A DNA stretch of 64,000 nucleotides from UBA8752 sp049610565 (GCA_049610565.1 JBMYZR010000002.1:1-64000), one strand, 5' to 3'. Numbered from the stretch's first letter, positions 27,442 to 36,603 are shown. Numbers and translations are program-made. Notes: generated by a model from the letters alone, not told the origin.

Positions 27442-29328
27442 ATGATCAACCTGTTGCACACATTGCGCTCCCGCCCCCAATTGGTGCCCCGGTGGGTGAT
27501 CTTCACGATCGACCTCGCCATCTGCACGGTGTCCTTGGGGCTGGCGTATGCCATCCGCTTCGAGTTCAGTCCTCCCCTTCACGAATTGCAGGCTGCCCGG
27601 GTGTTCCTTCCGGGATACCTGGTCATCCGCGCGTTTGGCATGCTGGCCTTCCGGACGTTTGCCGGCATCATCCGGTTCAGCGGAACCCGGGACGCTCGGC
27701 GCGTTCTCCTCTCGCTGGCCATGGGAACCGGCCTCTTCCTCATGCTCAATCTCGTGGCGCGGTCGATGGGCGCCACCTACCCCGTGCCCCTGAGCGTCGT
27801 CGCCATCGAGCTGCTCGGCTCCGCGGTGCTGCTCATCGGATTCCGCATCGCCGTGCGGTCGGTGTACGAACGCTTCCAAACGGAACGCCCCACGCCCGTC
27901 ATCCTCTTCGGTGCCGGCGAGGCCGGCATCATCACGAAGCAAGCCGTCGAACGGCCCAGTGCGGACACCCTGCGCGTCATCGCCTTCCTCGACGACGATC
28001 CTGCCAAGCATGGCAAGCGCATCGATGGCGCCCCCATTCATCCGGCCGATGACGCCGCCCGGATTTTCGCTGAATTCGACGCCAAACGCCTCATCGTCTC
28101 CATCCAGTCCCTCGACCCGGCGCGCAAGGCGTTCGTCATCGACGCGGCTTTGGATGCCGGCCTGCGGGTGATGGACGTTCCGCCCGCCCAGCGCTGGATC
28201 CAAGGCGAATTGAGTGCGGGGCAATTGCGCGACACCCGCATCGAGGACCTTCTCGGACGCCCCGTCATCGAGCTCGACGCCACCGCCATTGCGCGGCAGA
28301 TCCAAGGCGCCCGCGTGCTCGTCACCGGAGGCGCCGGCTCCATCGGGTCAGAGCTCGTTCTTCAAGCGCTCGAACGCGGCGCAAAGCGGGTCATGGCCCT
28401 CGACATCGCCGAGACGCCGCTTCACGACCTCAGCCTCCTGGCCGTCACCCGGCTCGGTGAGCGGGCCACCGCACTCGACACCCGCATCGGGGATGTCCGC
28501 AACGCGGACGCCACCCGCCAGCTTCTGGCGGAGTTCCAACCGGACATCGTCTACCATGCTGCAGCCTACAAGCACGTCCCGGTCATGGAGTCCCAGCCCA
28601 TGGAGGCGTGGAACACCAACGTCCTGGGCACGGCCAATGTCCTCGAGGCCGCCCGGTCTTGCGGCACGCACAGCTTCGTGCTCGTGAGCACCGACAAGGC
28701 CGTGAACCCCTCCAGCGTCATGGGCGCTTCGAAGCGCATGGCGGAGCTCGTCGTCCGCAGCATTGGCGAAGGCGGTGACATGAAATGCGTCATCACGCGG
28801 TTCGGCAATGTGCTCGACAGCAACGGCAGCGTCATCCCCCTTTTCCGCCGACAGATCCAAGCCGGCGGGCCCATCACACTGACCCACCCCGAGGTTACCC
28901 GGTACTTCATGACCATTCCGGAAGCCGTCCAACTCGTGATGGAAGCCGCGGCCACCAGCGCCGGAGACGACATTTTCGTCTTCGACATGGGCGAACGCGT
29001 TCGCATCGCCGACCTGGCCCGGCGCATGATCCGCCTCGCCGGGCTTGTCGAAGGCCAGGACATCCGGATCGACATCGTGGGGCTGCGCCCAGGCGAGAAG
29101 CTCCACGAGGAACTCATGGGCGGGCAGGAAGACCTGCTCCCCACCCATCACCCCAAGATTCTGCGCGCTGCCCGGGCAGACGTGGACAGGGACGCCATCC
29201 GAAGGACGCTGAAGGAGAGCCGCCATCCGGACACCTCCAGCACCTGGACGGAAGCGGAATTGCGCGATGCCTTTCGCCGCTTCATTCCGGAATACACCCC
29301 ACACGCCAAGGAAATCACCACGCCATGA
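27442..29328 (+). CDS. membrane nucleoside-diphosphate-sugar 4,6-dehydratase (CapD/FlaA1/WbpM type)
   Basis: 628 residues. Four N-terminal membrane helices (about residues 15-130) and a CoA-binding-like Rossmann domain (about 140-270) precede an extended SDR domain with VTGGAGSIGSE (about 294-304). The usual YxxxK catalytic pair is replaced by MGASK (about 428-432), as in PglF, WbpM and CapD. These enzymes convert UDP-GlcNAc to a 4-keto-6-deoxy sugar at the inner membrane, the first step toward bacillosamine- or QuiNAc/FucNAc-type sugars of surface polysaccharides or glycoproteins. The ATG at 27442 is chosen; a GTG lies two codons upstream. It overlaps the next small gene by ATGA. No glycosyltransferase cluster adjoins it. 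Confidence 0.9.
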   Translation: MINLLHTLRSRPQLVPRWVIFTIDLAICTVSLGLAYAIRFEFSPPLHELQAARVFLPGYLVIRAFGMLAFRTFAGIIRFSGTRDARRVLLSLAMGTGLFLMLNLVARSMGATYPVPLSVVAIELLGSAVLLIGFRIAVRSVYERFQTERPTPVILFGAGEAGIITKQAVERPSADTLRVIAFLDDDPAKHGKRIDGAPIHPADDAARIFAEFDAKRLIVSIQSLDPARKAFVIDAALDAGLRVMDVPPAQRWIQGELSAGQLRDTRIEDLLGRPVIELDATAIARQIQGARVLVTGGAGSIGSELVLQALERGAKRVMALDIAETPLHDLSLLAVTRLGERATALDTRIGDVRNADATRQLLAEFQPDIVYHAAAYKHVPVMESQPMEAWNTNVLGTANVLEAARSCGTHSFVLVSTDKAVNPSSVMGASKRMAELVVRSIGEGGDMKCVITRFGNVLDSNGSVIPLFRRQIQAGGPITLTHPEVTRYFMTIPEAVQLVMEAAATSAGDDIFVFDMGERVRIADLARRMIRLAGLVEGQDIRIDIVGLRPGEKLHEELMGGQEDLLPTHHPKILRAARADVDRDAIRRTLKESRHPDTSSTWTEAELRDAFRRFIPEYTPHAKEITTP

Positions 29329-29723
29329 GCATTGACCACCCCACGGAAGCCCGCCTGCTGGACGATTTACGGGGCTATTTCGGCTATGCCGAGGACCAGC
29401 TTGAATTCGTCTGGAAGGAAAAGGACGGCGTTCACGAAGTGTCGCTCTTCACCTACAACCCACGGCACACGCATCGCTTCCTGTTCCATTCCGCCGCCGG
29501 ATCCAACCGGATCCAAGCGCTTCAGGCGCTGCTCGAGTACACGCAGGACCACCGGGACAGGGAATTGAGCTACACCATCCAGTGGCGTGTCGCGGGCGAA
29601 ACCGAATTGCACACCAGCTACTTCAGCGCTGGCAACATCCTCATGGCCCTCGACAAGTTCTTCGCAGGACGAGATCCCCACACGGTGCAGGTGTTCAGCG
29701 TCGCGCTCAACCCGGTCAGCTGA
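29325..29723 (+). CDS. small conserved-looking hypothetical protein
   Basis: 132 residues, unrecognised family. No signal peptide or membrane helix. An amphipathic N-terminus is followed by a mixed alpha/beta pattern with several aromatic residues (FTYNPRHTHRFLFH, YTIQWRVAG). Its ATG overlaps the dehydratase stop as ATGA, and its TGA is followed directly by the GTG of the YigZ-family gene, so it is the middle gene of a translationally coupled trio. A soluble cytoplasmic protein is likely; function cannot be stated. Confidence 0.7.
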   Translation: MSIDHPTEARLLDDLRGYFGYAEDQLEFVWKEKDGVHEVSLFTYNPRHTHRFLFHSAAGSNRIQALQALLEYTQDHRDRELSYTIQWRVAGETELHTSYFSAGNILMALDKFFAGRDPHTVQVFSVALNPVS

Positions 29724-30353
29724 GTGTCCCGGGACACGTTTCCTTCCCTCGCCGGGCAAGGGCAAGGGCTCTTCAAGGCCAAGGGCAGCAAATTCCACGG
29801 GTACGCCTTTCCCCTTCCGTTCAATGACGAAGCGGCAGCAGAGGAGGCCGTGAACGGTCACCTCGAGGCCGTTCGCAAGGCGCACCATGCCGCGCGACAC
29901 GTCTGTTATGCCTGGCAATTCGGCCCGGACCGCCATCGGGCTGCCGACGACGGAGAGCCTGGAGGCAGCGCCGGCGCCCCCATCCACGGGGTGCTCCGTG
30001 CACACGATCTGCACTGGAGCCTTATCGCCGTCGTCCGCTATTTCGGCGGCGTGAAACTCGGTGTGGGTGGCCTCATCGAGGCCTACCGCGAAGCCGGGCG
30101 CGAGGCGGTTGCCGACGCCGGTCTCTCCGAAAACATCCTCAAGCTTCCGATGACCTTCGGGTACACCCCCGACCTGACCCGGCACGTCATGCAGGCCATC
30201 CAGCAGAATGGCGCCGACATCCTCGCCGAACGCTACACCGACCGGTGCCTCCTCGACATCGCCATTGCCGCCGGAGAAGCCGACTCCTTGAAACAGGCCC
30301 TGCTGAACATCCACGGGATCGACCTTGTAAAACCCAAGACATCCGAGAATTGA
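29724..30353 (+). CDS. YigZ/IMPACT-family (UPF0029) protein
   Basis: 209 residues. The family signature DDGEPGGSAGAPI (about residues 73-85) is intact, followed by VVRYFGGVKLGVGGLIEAYREA, which is typical of the N-terminal UPF0029 domain. A shorter C-terminal DUF1949-like domain follows. E. coli YigZ and eukaryotic IMPACT bind nucleic acid or translation factors; the bacterial role is not settled. The start is a GTG immediately after the previous TGA, with no gap, so expression probably depends on re-initiation by the same ribosomes. Confidence 0.9.
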   Translation: MSRDTFPSLAGQGQGLFKAKGSKFHGYAFPLPFNDEAAAEEAVNGHLEAVRKAHHAARHVCYAWQFGPDRHRAADDGEPGGSAGAPIHGVLRAHDLHWSLIAVVRYFGGVKLGVGGLIEAYREAGREAVADAGLSENILKLPMTFGYTPDLTRHVMQAIQQNGADILAERYTDRCLLDIAIAAGEADSLKQALLNIHGIDLVKPKTSEN

Positions 30354-30361
30354 CCCTGTCC

Positions 30362-31441
30362 ATGAAACGCCTCCTCCCCCTTCTTCTCCTGCTCGCCGCC
30401 GGAGCTCCCGCATTCGGCCAACTCGAATTCGAACACGGTGGCGTCACCCGGACCTATTACATGGAAGGGCCCGACCCCATTCCGGAAGGTGCCCCCCTCG
30501 TCTTCGTTCTTCACGGCTATACGAGCAGCGCCCAGCTGATCCGGGCGTACAGCGGATTCTCCCCGCTCGCCGAAGAGGAAGGGTTCGTCGCCGTCTTTCC
30601 GCAGGGCACAGAAGACATCTTCAACATCGCGCACTGGAACGCCAACCTCAACCAGAGCACCACGGACGACCATGGTTTCCTGGTGGCCTTGGCCCAGTAC
30701 CTGCAAAACGAATACGGACTCAGTGCGGAATGCACCTACGCCTGCGGCATGTCCAATGGCGGGTTCATGAGCTATTCACTCGCCTGTGAACACCCGGACG
30801 TCTTCTCCGCCATCGGCTCGGTCACCGGCAGCATGAGCACCGCAGACTTCGGGTGCACCCCCCAGGAGGTGGTGCCCATCGTCCACCTCCATGGCACGGA
30901 GGATGAAACGGTGTCCTATGACAACGGTGTTGGTTCCCCTGGGTGGGGCACTGCAAGCGTCCCCGACATCATCGGACACTGGACCGGCCTCATGGGCACC
31001 ACCACCTTGGAGGAAACCGCACTCCCCAATCAGGAAGCCGTGGATGCCACGTCGGTGGACTTTCTGCGCTACTCGGGGTCACCGGGCGGCCAGGAATTCC
31101 ACCACTACCGCGTCAACGGAGGCGGCCACGACTGGTTCGGCGTCTGGGGCAGCCCCGATGTGGACGCCACTGCGGTCCTGTGGGACTTCTTCTCCGCCCA
31201 ATGCAACGGCGAATTCACGGGAATCGAGGATGCGCCCAGCGCCCAGACACTCATCGAACGGCAAGGACCGGGCGTCCTCCTGCGCTCCGCAGGCCGAATC
31301 GACCTGTTCGACCTGCAAGGCCGATGGGTCGGCACACAGCAGATGGCCCCGAACCAATGGTGGATGCCCACCGGAAGCGGCATCCGACTGCTCCGCGCAA
31401 CCACCCCGGACGGGCGACAGGAAGTGCTCCTCTGGAACTGA
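30362..31441 (+). CDS. secreted PHB-depolymerase/feruloyl-esterase-like hydrolase, probable T9SS cargo
   Basis: 359 residues. A Sec signal (KRLLPLLLLLAAGAPAFGQ) precedes an alpha/beta hydrolase of the LpqC/Esterase_phb type. The oxyanion loop is FVLHGYTS, the nucleophile Ser is in CGMSNGG (about residue 131) and the catalytic His in GGGHDWFG (about 258). The Asp is probably in HGTEDETV. The last 60 residues (RIDLFDLQGRWVG...LLRATTPDGRQEVLLW) resemble a T9SS type-A C-terminal sorting domain, so cell-surface or extracellular delivery is inferred. Likely substrates are polyesters or ester-linked plant polyphenols; which one is unknown. It follows the YigZ gene by 8 bases and is convergent with a methyltransferase 2 bases away. 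Confidence 0.85.
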   Translation: MKRLLPLLLLLAAGAPAFGQLEFEHGGVTRTYYMEGPDPIPEGAPLVFVLHGYTSSAQLIRAYSGFSPLAEEEGFVAVFPQGTEDIFNIAHWNANLNQSTTDDHGFLVALAQYLQNEYGLSAECTYACGMSNGGFMSYSLACEHPDVFSAIGSVTGSMSTADFGCTPQEVVPIVHLHGTEDETVSYDNGVGSPGWGTASVPDIIGHWTGLMGTTTLEETALPNQEAVDATSVDFLRYSGSPGGQEFHHYRVNGGGHDWFGVWGSPDVDATAVLWDFFSAQCNGEFTGIEDAPSAQTLIERQGPGVLLRSAGRIDLFDLQGRWVGTQQMAPNQWWMPTGSGIRLLRATTPDGRQEVLLWN

Positions 31442-31443
31442 GT

Positions 31444-32223
31444 TCAGGCCGGCTTGCGCACGATCTGAAGATGCCCTTCTGAACCCAGGGCGCAACGCTC
31501 GAAGCGCTCCGTTCCGAACAGGGCCTTGAGGTCGATCTCCTCCACCTCGAAGCCCGCCTTGCGGTACCGGTCGGCATAGTCCATGCCGTACAACCGGACG
31601 TGGTCGCTCTGCCAGTAGAGGCGCTCCCGCTCGGCGGGATCCGTCACGTTGGGGTCCTCCATGGTCTCCGGATTGTTCCGGTCCATGGGCACCTGAAAGA
31701 TGCCCCAACCGCCGGGCTTCATCACCCGGAAGTACTCGTCCATCACCTTGCGGTCGTCCGCTACATGCTCCATGAGGTGGTTGCCCATGATGATGTCGAA
31801 GTGGTCGTCAGCGTAGGGAATCTCATGGACGTCAAAATGGACATCCGCCCAAGGCGACACGAGATCTGCCCGCACCACCTCCAGGCCTTCCGCCCGGTCG
31901 AACCGCTTGAGAAAACAGTATTCCGGGGCGAGGTGCAGCATCCGCCGGCCCGGCCCACCCGAAAACAGGTCGCTGTGCTCCGTCAGGTACATCCACACGG
32001 CGCGGTGGCGCTCAAGGCTCAGCGTGTCCGGTGCGAGCGCATTGGGGCGGGTGCGGTCCCCGCGGCCGTAGGACAACAGCTTGCGGTAGGTCTTGCCATT
32101 GATGGGGTCCTCAAAGCGACTGCCTCGGTACAGCGGTGACAGGGCCTGCAATCCAAGGTGGGCCACACGTTGGAGGATGTGGCGCGGCACAAAGCGGGTC
32201 ACGAAGGAAATCAGGGCGCGCAT
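31444..32223 (-). CDS. class I SAM-dependent methyltransferase
   Basis: 259 residues with a Methyltransf_11-like core: the SAM loop is degenerate (MLHLAPEYCFLKRF, about residues 96-109), the acidic post-II residue lies in VVRADLVSPWADV, and motif IV reads DHFDIIMGNHLMEH. It has no signal peptide, but the N-terminus is basic and amphipathic. Substrate is unknown; such enzymes near sugar genes may modify lipids or glycans. The start is the ATG at 32223. It is convergent with the esterase and lies 45 bases behind the DUF721 gene on the same strand, so it may end the recF operon. Confidence 0.85.
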   Translation of the reverse strand: MRALISFVTRFVPRHILQRVAHLGLQALSPLYRGSRFEDPINGKTYRKLLSYGRGDRTRPNALAPDTLSLERHRAVWMYLTEHSDLFSGGPGRRMLHLAPEYCFLKRFDRAEGLEVVRADLVSPWADVHFDVHEIPYADDHFDIIMGNHLMEHVADDRKVMDEYFRVMKPGGWGIFQVPMDRNNPETMEDPNVTDPAERERLYWQSDHVRLYGMDYADRYRKAGFEVEEIDLKALFGTERFERCALGSEGHLQIVRKPA

Positions 32224-32268
32224 GGGCCGCCAAAGATAGCGTCCCCGTGAGGGGACTGCCTTCGCGGT

Positions 32269-32598
32269 TCAGCGGATGACCACCTCGCGGATGGTTTCCG
32301 CGCCGAGGTGCTCGTTGATCATCGTCCGGATGCGGGTCCGGGCCATCATGAACTCCTCCTTCATGGGCGCCGAATCCAGCTCCACGGTCATCACCCCGGA
32401 ACGCACTTTGAGGTACCGGGTCTTCCGGGACACCGCCTCGCCCATGACCTCCTTCCACGCCAATTCCGCGCGGGCGTCTTCCAACCGGGCGCCGTGTCCA
32501 CTGAGCCGCAACCAGTCCTGAAGCGCATCGCCCAAAGACAGCGCCTCCGCCTTCCGTGGCGACCGGGAAGACGCCTTTCTGCCCCGCTTCCCGTTCAT
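32269..32598 (-). CDS. DUF721/DciA-like protein
   Basis: 109 residues. After a basic tail (KRGRKASSRSPRK), the DUF721 core shows WKEVMGEAVSRKTRYLKVRSGVMTVELDSAPMKEEF. DciA is the ancestral helicase-loading factor of bacteria lacking DnaC. Bacteroidota keep this short form next to recF, as here. Its ATG overlaps the recF stop by ATGA, so translation is coupled. A role in loading DnaB is inferred from family and context, not proven for this short version. Confidence 0.85.
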   Translation of the reverse strand: MNGKRGRKASSRSPRKAEALSLGDALQDWLRLSGHGARLEDARAELAWKEVMGEAVSRKTRYLKVRSGVMTVELDSAPMKEEFMMARTRIRTMINEHLGAETIREVVIR

Positions 32599-33740
32599 GT
32601 CGCCTCGGCCTTGTCCTCCGCAGGGAGGGGCTGAATCCCGTCACCATCCACCCACCAACAGGCGTGCTCCACACCCGCCTCGGACAACAACGCCGGAATC
32701 CGGGCATTGTCGGTGTCCGAGATGAAGACCTGGCCATAATCGGCCTGGCCCAGCGCCTTCATCAGCGCCCCGGCACGGTGGGCATCAATCTTGTCGAAGA
32801 TGTCGTCGAGCAGGAGAATGGGGCGCCGCCCCACCCGGCGGGCGAGGTGCTCCACCTGGGCGAGCCGCAACGCCAGGAGGAACGTCTTCTGCTGACCCTG
32901 GCTGCCGAACCGCTTCAAGGGGTGATCGCCAATCCGGAAGTCGACATCGTCCTTGTGGATGCCCACCGTGCAGCGGCGCAACCGGCGGTCGTCGTCCCGT
33001 GCGGCCTGCAGGGATTCAGAAAAACGCCCGGCGAAGACCTTGGTGTGCAACGTCAGCCCCACCTGCTCCCGGCCGCCACTCAAGTCCTGATGGAGGCGCT
33101 GGAATTCGGGGGTGAACTCCTCCAGGAAGCGGATGCGCTCCTCGGCAATCGATTCGGCGAGGGGCACCATCTGTTCGTCCCACGGCATCAGCTGGGCCTC
33201 GTCCCATGTGCGGTTCTCCGCGAAATAGCGGAGCAGGATGTTGCGCTGCTGGACGAGGTGGTGATACTGGATGAGCCGGTCGAGGTACGGACGGTTGTAT
33301 TGGCTGATCACCGCGTCCATCCACTTCCGGCGGACTTCACTGCCATCCAGCACGAGCATGGAATCCGAGGGCGCAATCATGACCACCGGGTAGCGGCCCA
33401 CGTGGTCCGCCAGCTTGCCGTAGGCTTTGCCATTGCGCTTGAGCAATTTCTTCTGCCCCTTGGCCACGGCGCAGGCGACCCGGTCCAGTTCCACATCCCC
33501 ATCCGGCGCCTCGACGGCAAACGTGCCTTCCACCAGGAACGCCCCTTGCCCGTGGCGGATGTTCTGGGAATCGATGGGGTTGAAATAGCCTTTGGCGTTG
33601 CCGAGGTAATGGACCGCGTCGAGGACATTGGTCTTGCCGGTTCCATTGTCTCCGAGCAGACAATTCACCTGAGCACACAGGTCCATTTCCACCTCGCGGT
33701 GGTTCTTGAAATCCAGCAGTTGAAGGCGGGTCAGCCTCAT
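32595..33740 (-). CDS. recF: DNA replication/repair protein RecF
   Basis: 381 residues. SMC-like ATPase of the RecFOR pathway, which loads RecA at single-strand gaps. Walker A GDNGTGKTN lies at about residues 30-38, the ABC signature-like FGSQGQQKTF at about 272-281 and Walker B ILLLDDIFDKID at about 301-312. The start at the ATG 33740 gives MRLTRLQLLDFKNH, the family N-terminus. It is divergent from the TPR-ribH operon and followed by the overlapping DUF721 gene, a gene order often seen in Bacteroidota. Confidence 0.96.
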   Translation of the reverse strand: MRLTRLQLLDFKNHREVEMDLCAQVNCLLGDNGTGKTNVLDAVHYLGNAKGYFNPIDSQNIRHGQGAFLVEGTFAVEAPDGDVELDRVACAVAKGQKKLLKRNGKAYGKLADHVGRYPVVMIAPSDSMLVLDGSEVRRKWMDAVISQYNRPYLDRLIQYHHLVQQRNILLRYFAENRTWDEAQLMPWDEQMVPLAESIAEERIRFLEEFTPEFQRLHQDLSGGREQVGLTLHTKVFAGRFSESLQAARDDDRRLRRCTVGIHKDDVDFRIGDHPLKRFGSQGQQKTFLLALRLAQVEHLARRVGRRPILLLDDIFDKIDAHRAGALMKALGQADYGQVFISDTDNARIPALLSEAGVEHACWWVDGDGIQPLPAEDKAEAT

Positions 33741-33776
33741 GCTCACGGGGTGGAATGCGGACTCGGTCACTTTGGC

Positions 33777-33784
33777 TATTTTTG
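33777..33784 (+). promoter_or_regulatory. sigma-A -7 element (TATTTTTG) for TPR-ribH operon
   Basis: Exact TAnnTTTG match in the 147-base divergent gap, 103 bases before the ATG at 33888. It implies a leader of about 95 nt, in which I see no recognisable riboswitch. Confidence 0.5.
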
Positions 33785-33887
33785 CCGTCCGCAAAAGTGG
33801 GCGAGAACCCGCGGATGCCACGACCGGGTTTTCCACCGCGAATCCCGGAGCTTATCAAGACACAGAACACCCAGGACACACCCTCCC

Positions 33888-34559
33888 ATGGCTGCAGAGA
33901 ATTCCAACGGCGCGAACATCGAGGAACTGACCGGCAAGACCGAACAGTTCATCGAAGACAACAGCCGCAACCTGATCATCGGCATCGCCGCAGTGGCGGT
34001 CATCATCGTGGCGGTGGTCGGCTACGGCAAGTTCATCGTCGAGCCGACGGAGACGGCGGCCAACGAAGATGCTTGGCGTGCTGAACAGTACTTCATGATG
34101 GACAGCGTGGACCTCGCCCTCAACGGCGATGGCCTCTACCCCGGTCTCTACGACATCGTCGACGACCACGACGGCACCAAGGCTGCTGCCCGCGCCCAGT
34201 ATGAGCTCGGCACCATCCTCCGTGGCCAAGGCGATTTCGCCGGCGCGATTGAGGCCTTCGAAAACGCAGGGCTCAAGGATGACGTCCTCGCCACCCTCGC
34301 CTCCATCAACATCGGCGACTGCGAGGTGGAGCTCGGCAACTACGACGCTGCCCAGGACGCGTTCGGTCAGGCCATCACGCAGGCTTCCCGCTCCATCGGA
34401 GAGGACTACCTCGCCCCCATTGCCCTGTACAAGGCTGCCCTCGTGGACCTCGAGCTCGACAACGCCTCCGCGGCCAAGTCGAAGCTCAGCCGGATCGCGA
34501 AGGACTACCCGACCTCCAACCTGCAGGCCACGGCCGAAGGGCTCGCAGCCGCCATCTGA
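33888..34559 (+). CDS. membrane-anchored TPR protein (YfgM-like)
   Basis: 223 residues. A hydrophilic N-terminus (about 30 residues) precedes one membrane helix (LIIGIAAVAVIIVAVVGYGKFIV). The periplasmic part has TPR-like repeats (YELGTILRGQGDFAGAIEAFENA, NIGDCEVELGNYDAAQDAFGQA, ALYKAALVDLELDNASAAKSKL). The topology matches YfgM, which accompanies SecYEG and periplasmic chaperones. The gene directly precedes ribH, with 3 bases between them, as in many Bacteroidota. The role is inferred from topology only. Confidence 0.82.
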   Translation: MAAENSNGANIEELTGKTEQFIEDNSRNLIIGIAAVAVIIVAVVGYGKFIVEPTETAANEDAWRAEQYFMMDSVDLALNGDGLYPGLYDIVDDHDGTKAAARAQYELGTILRGQGDFAGAIEAFENAGLKDDVLATLASINIGDCEVELGNYDAAQDAFGQAITQASRSIGEDYLAPIALYKAALVDLELDNASAAKSKLSRIAKDYPTSNLQATAEGLAAAI

Positions 34560-34562
34560 TCG

Positions 34563-35075
34563 GTGGCCACCGAAGGACACAACCTCTCCGCCTACGATGC
34601 GGAACAATTCCAGGACTGCGGAGACTTCCGCATTGGCCTTGCCGTGTCCTCCTGGAATGACGAAATCACCCACGCCCTCCGCGACGGCGCACTGGAAGTG
34701 CTCCAGGCTGCCGGTGTGCAGGACGTGACCGTACACGAGGTGCCTGGGAGTTTTGAGCTCCCCCTCGGCTGTCAGTGGCTTCTGCGCCACAAGGGATGCG
34801 ATGCCGTCATCGCCATCGGCAGTGTGATCCGGGGCGAAACCGCCCACTTTGACTTCGTCTGCCAGTCCGCCGCATCTGGCGTGCTCCAAGCGGGCATGGA
34901 CGCGGACCGGCCCGCCATCTTCTGCGTCCTGACGGACGACAACATCGAACAATCCAGAGCCCGTTCGGGCGGCGTCCACGGCAACAAGGGCATCGAAGCG
35001 GCGGTCGCCGCCTTGGAGATGCTCCAGCTGCGCCGCACGCTGCAGGCCGGCTCGTCATGGGGCATCGGACTGTGA
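34563..35075 (+). CDS. ribH: 6,7-dimethyl-8-ribityllumazine synthase
   Basis: 170 residues. It condenses 5-amino-6-ribitylamino-uracil with 3,4-dihydroxy-2-butanone 4-phosphate in the penultimate step of riboflavin synthesis. Family landmarks are VSSWNDEIT, the VPGSFELPLG loop, IGSVIRGETAHFDFVC (with the catalytic His in ETAHFD) and LTDDNIEQSRARSG. The start is a GTG at 34563; residues before about 20 are less conserved. The next gene's GTG overlaps its stop (GTGA). No other rib genes are in the window. Confidence 0.96.
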   Translation: MATEGHNLSAYDAEQFQDCGDFRIGLAVSSWNDEITHALRDGALEVLQAAGVQDVTVHEVPGSFELPLGCQWLLRHKGCDAVIAIGSVIRGETAHFDFVCQSAASGVLQAGMDADRPAIFCVLTDDNIEQSRARSGGVHGNKGIEAAVAALEMLQLRRTLQAGSSWGIGL

Positions 35076-36592
35076 GTCGCCTCCAGAACCTCCACCCCCT
35101 CTTCCTTCCCTTGATGGCCGGTCTCCTGCTCCGGCTGGTGGCCGCGACGTTCAGCACGGGCTACCTGATGCACGACGACCACTTCCTGGTGGTTGAAGCC
35201 GGCGCCAGCTGGGCCGCCGGTGAGGACTACAACCGCTGGTTGCCCTGGAACCAAAGCGGCGAACCCAAGGCACATCCCGCCAACTTCGCCTACGTCGGCA
35301 CCCAATTTCTCGTCTTTGCCATCCTCCCCCACCTGGGCCTCTCCAATCCGCAGCACCAGATGTGGGTCATCCGCGTCCTGCACGGCCTGTACTCCTGTCT
35401 GCTCATCGTGCTCGCCTATGGGCTGGCCCGTCAGCTGGCCCCTGCCAGGACTTCGGTGGCGGTCACGGCTGCATGGTGGATGGCCGCTGGCGGGTTCTGG
35501 CCGCTCCTGTCCGTCCATCAACTGGTGGAAATGGTCTGCATTCCGCCCCTGATGTGGGCGTTCTGGGCCCTGAGTCGGGAGGAGCGCCTCGGGTGGAAGG
35601 CCATCGTCACCGCGGGCATCGGCATCGGCATCGCCACGGGACTGCGCTACCAATGCGGTTTGTTCGGCATCGGCCTCGTTCCCGTTCTCCTGTTCCAGAA
35701 ACAGCTGCGCGCGCTCCTCGCCATCGGGTTCACCGCCTTGACCACCTTTTTCCTGATGCAGGGAGCGGACCTCTTCGTGTGGGGCGAACCCCTGGTCCAA
35801 CTCCGCGCCTACATCGACTACAACGCCGAAAACGCAGGCAACTACCCGAGCGGTCCCTGGTACCAGTACATCCTCACCCTGCTCGGACTGCTCATCCCCC
35901 CTGCGAGCCTGATGATCCTCTGGGGCGCCCTCCACCGGCGCTCCGCCCAGCCCGTGTGGTGGCGGGTGCTGGTTCCGGTGGTCGTCTTCCTGATCTTCCA
36001 CAGCGCTTTCGTCAACAAGCAGGAACGCTTCATCCTGCCCGCCGTCCCGGCCCTTCTCGTCCTCGGCGCCGTGGGATGGGACCTGTGGCGCCAGCGCAGC
36101 CGCTGGTGGTCTGGACGTCGCCGTTTGGAACACGTCCTGTGGGGCGCATTCTGGGCATTGAACGCCGTGCTGCTCGCCGGCACCGTGACCTATGAGGCCA
36201 AACGCGCCCGGGTCCAGGCCATGTCGTTCCTGCACGACGCCGGTGCTGAGCATTTTGCCATCATCCAGGTGGACAGCGGCTCGATGCCGCCCCGGTTCTA
36301 CAGCGGAGGGTGGCACGTCCATCACATCGACGACCGCCGGGATGGACGGGGCGGGCCGCCTGCTGCAACCGCCGCCCGCTGGTGCGCCCATCCGCCGGAA
36401 TACCTGCTGTTCCAAGGCCGGGAGCATCTGGCCGAAGCCGTCCAGGACTACAAAGCAGACCTGCCCGGCATCCGGTACGTGACGACCATTCAATCCAGCC
36501 GCATCGACCGGTGGCTCGAGCGACTCAACCCCCTCAATGCCTCCGAGCGCATCATGGTGTATGCGGTGGACGACGCATTGCCCTGCCCCTGA
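35072..36592 (+). CDS. GT-C membrane glycosyltransferase, GT22 (PIG-B/ALG9)-like
   Basis: About 506 residues with roughly nine to ten membrane helices. An acidic first-loop motif (LMHDDHFLVVEAG, about residues 30-42) is followed by LRYQCGLFGIGL and NKQERFILPAVPALLVLGA, the arrangement of GT22 mannosyltransferases that use dolichyl- or polyprenyl-phosphate sugars. The C-terminal 120 residues are soluble. It probably transfers a hexose to a lipid-linked or surface glycan on the periplasmic face; donor and acceptor are unknown. The GTG at 35072 overlaps the ribH stop; an in-frame ATG lies 5 codons earlier, inside ribH. Confidence 0.75.
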   Translation: MSRLQNLHPLFLPLMAGLLLRLVAATFSTGYLMHDDHFLVVEAGASWAAGEDYNRWLPWNQSGEPKAHPANFAYVGTQFLVFAILPHLGLSNPQHQMWVIRVLHGLYSCLLIVLAYGLARQLAPARTSVAVTAAWWMAAGGFWPLLSVHQLVEMVCIPPLMWAFWALSREERLGWKAIVTAGIGIGIATGLRYQCGLFGIGLVPVLLFQKQLRALLAIGFTALTTFFLMQGADLFVWGEPLVQLRAYIDYNAENAGNYPSGPWYQYILTLLGLLIPPASLMILWGALHRRSAQPVWWRVLVPVVVFLIFHSAFVNKQERFILPAVPALLVLGAVGWDLWRQRSRWWSGRRRLEHVLWGAFWALNAVLLAGTVTYEAKRARVQAMSFLHDAGAEHFAIIQVDSGSMPPRFYSGGWHVHHIDDRRDGRGGPPAATAARWCAHPPEYLLFQGREHLAEAVQDYKADLPGIRYVTTIQSSRIDRWLERLNPLNASERIMVYAVDDALPCP

Positions 36593-36603
36593 CCCCATTT
36601 GCC

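Noticed and set aside
22879..28305. Extension of the 1,502-residue exported protein to 28305
   Set aside because: The extension is antisense to the dehydratase gene; a clear signal peptide begins at the ATG 27387.
33785..33887. FMN riboswitch before the TPR-ribH operon
   Set aside because: The leader is only about 100 nt and lacks the conserved FMN aptamer segments; it is also separated from ribH by the TPR gene.
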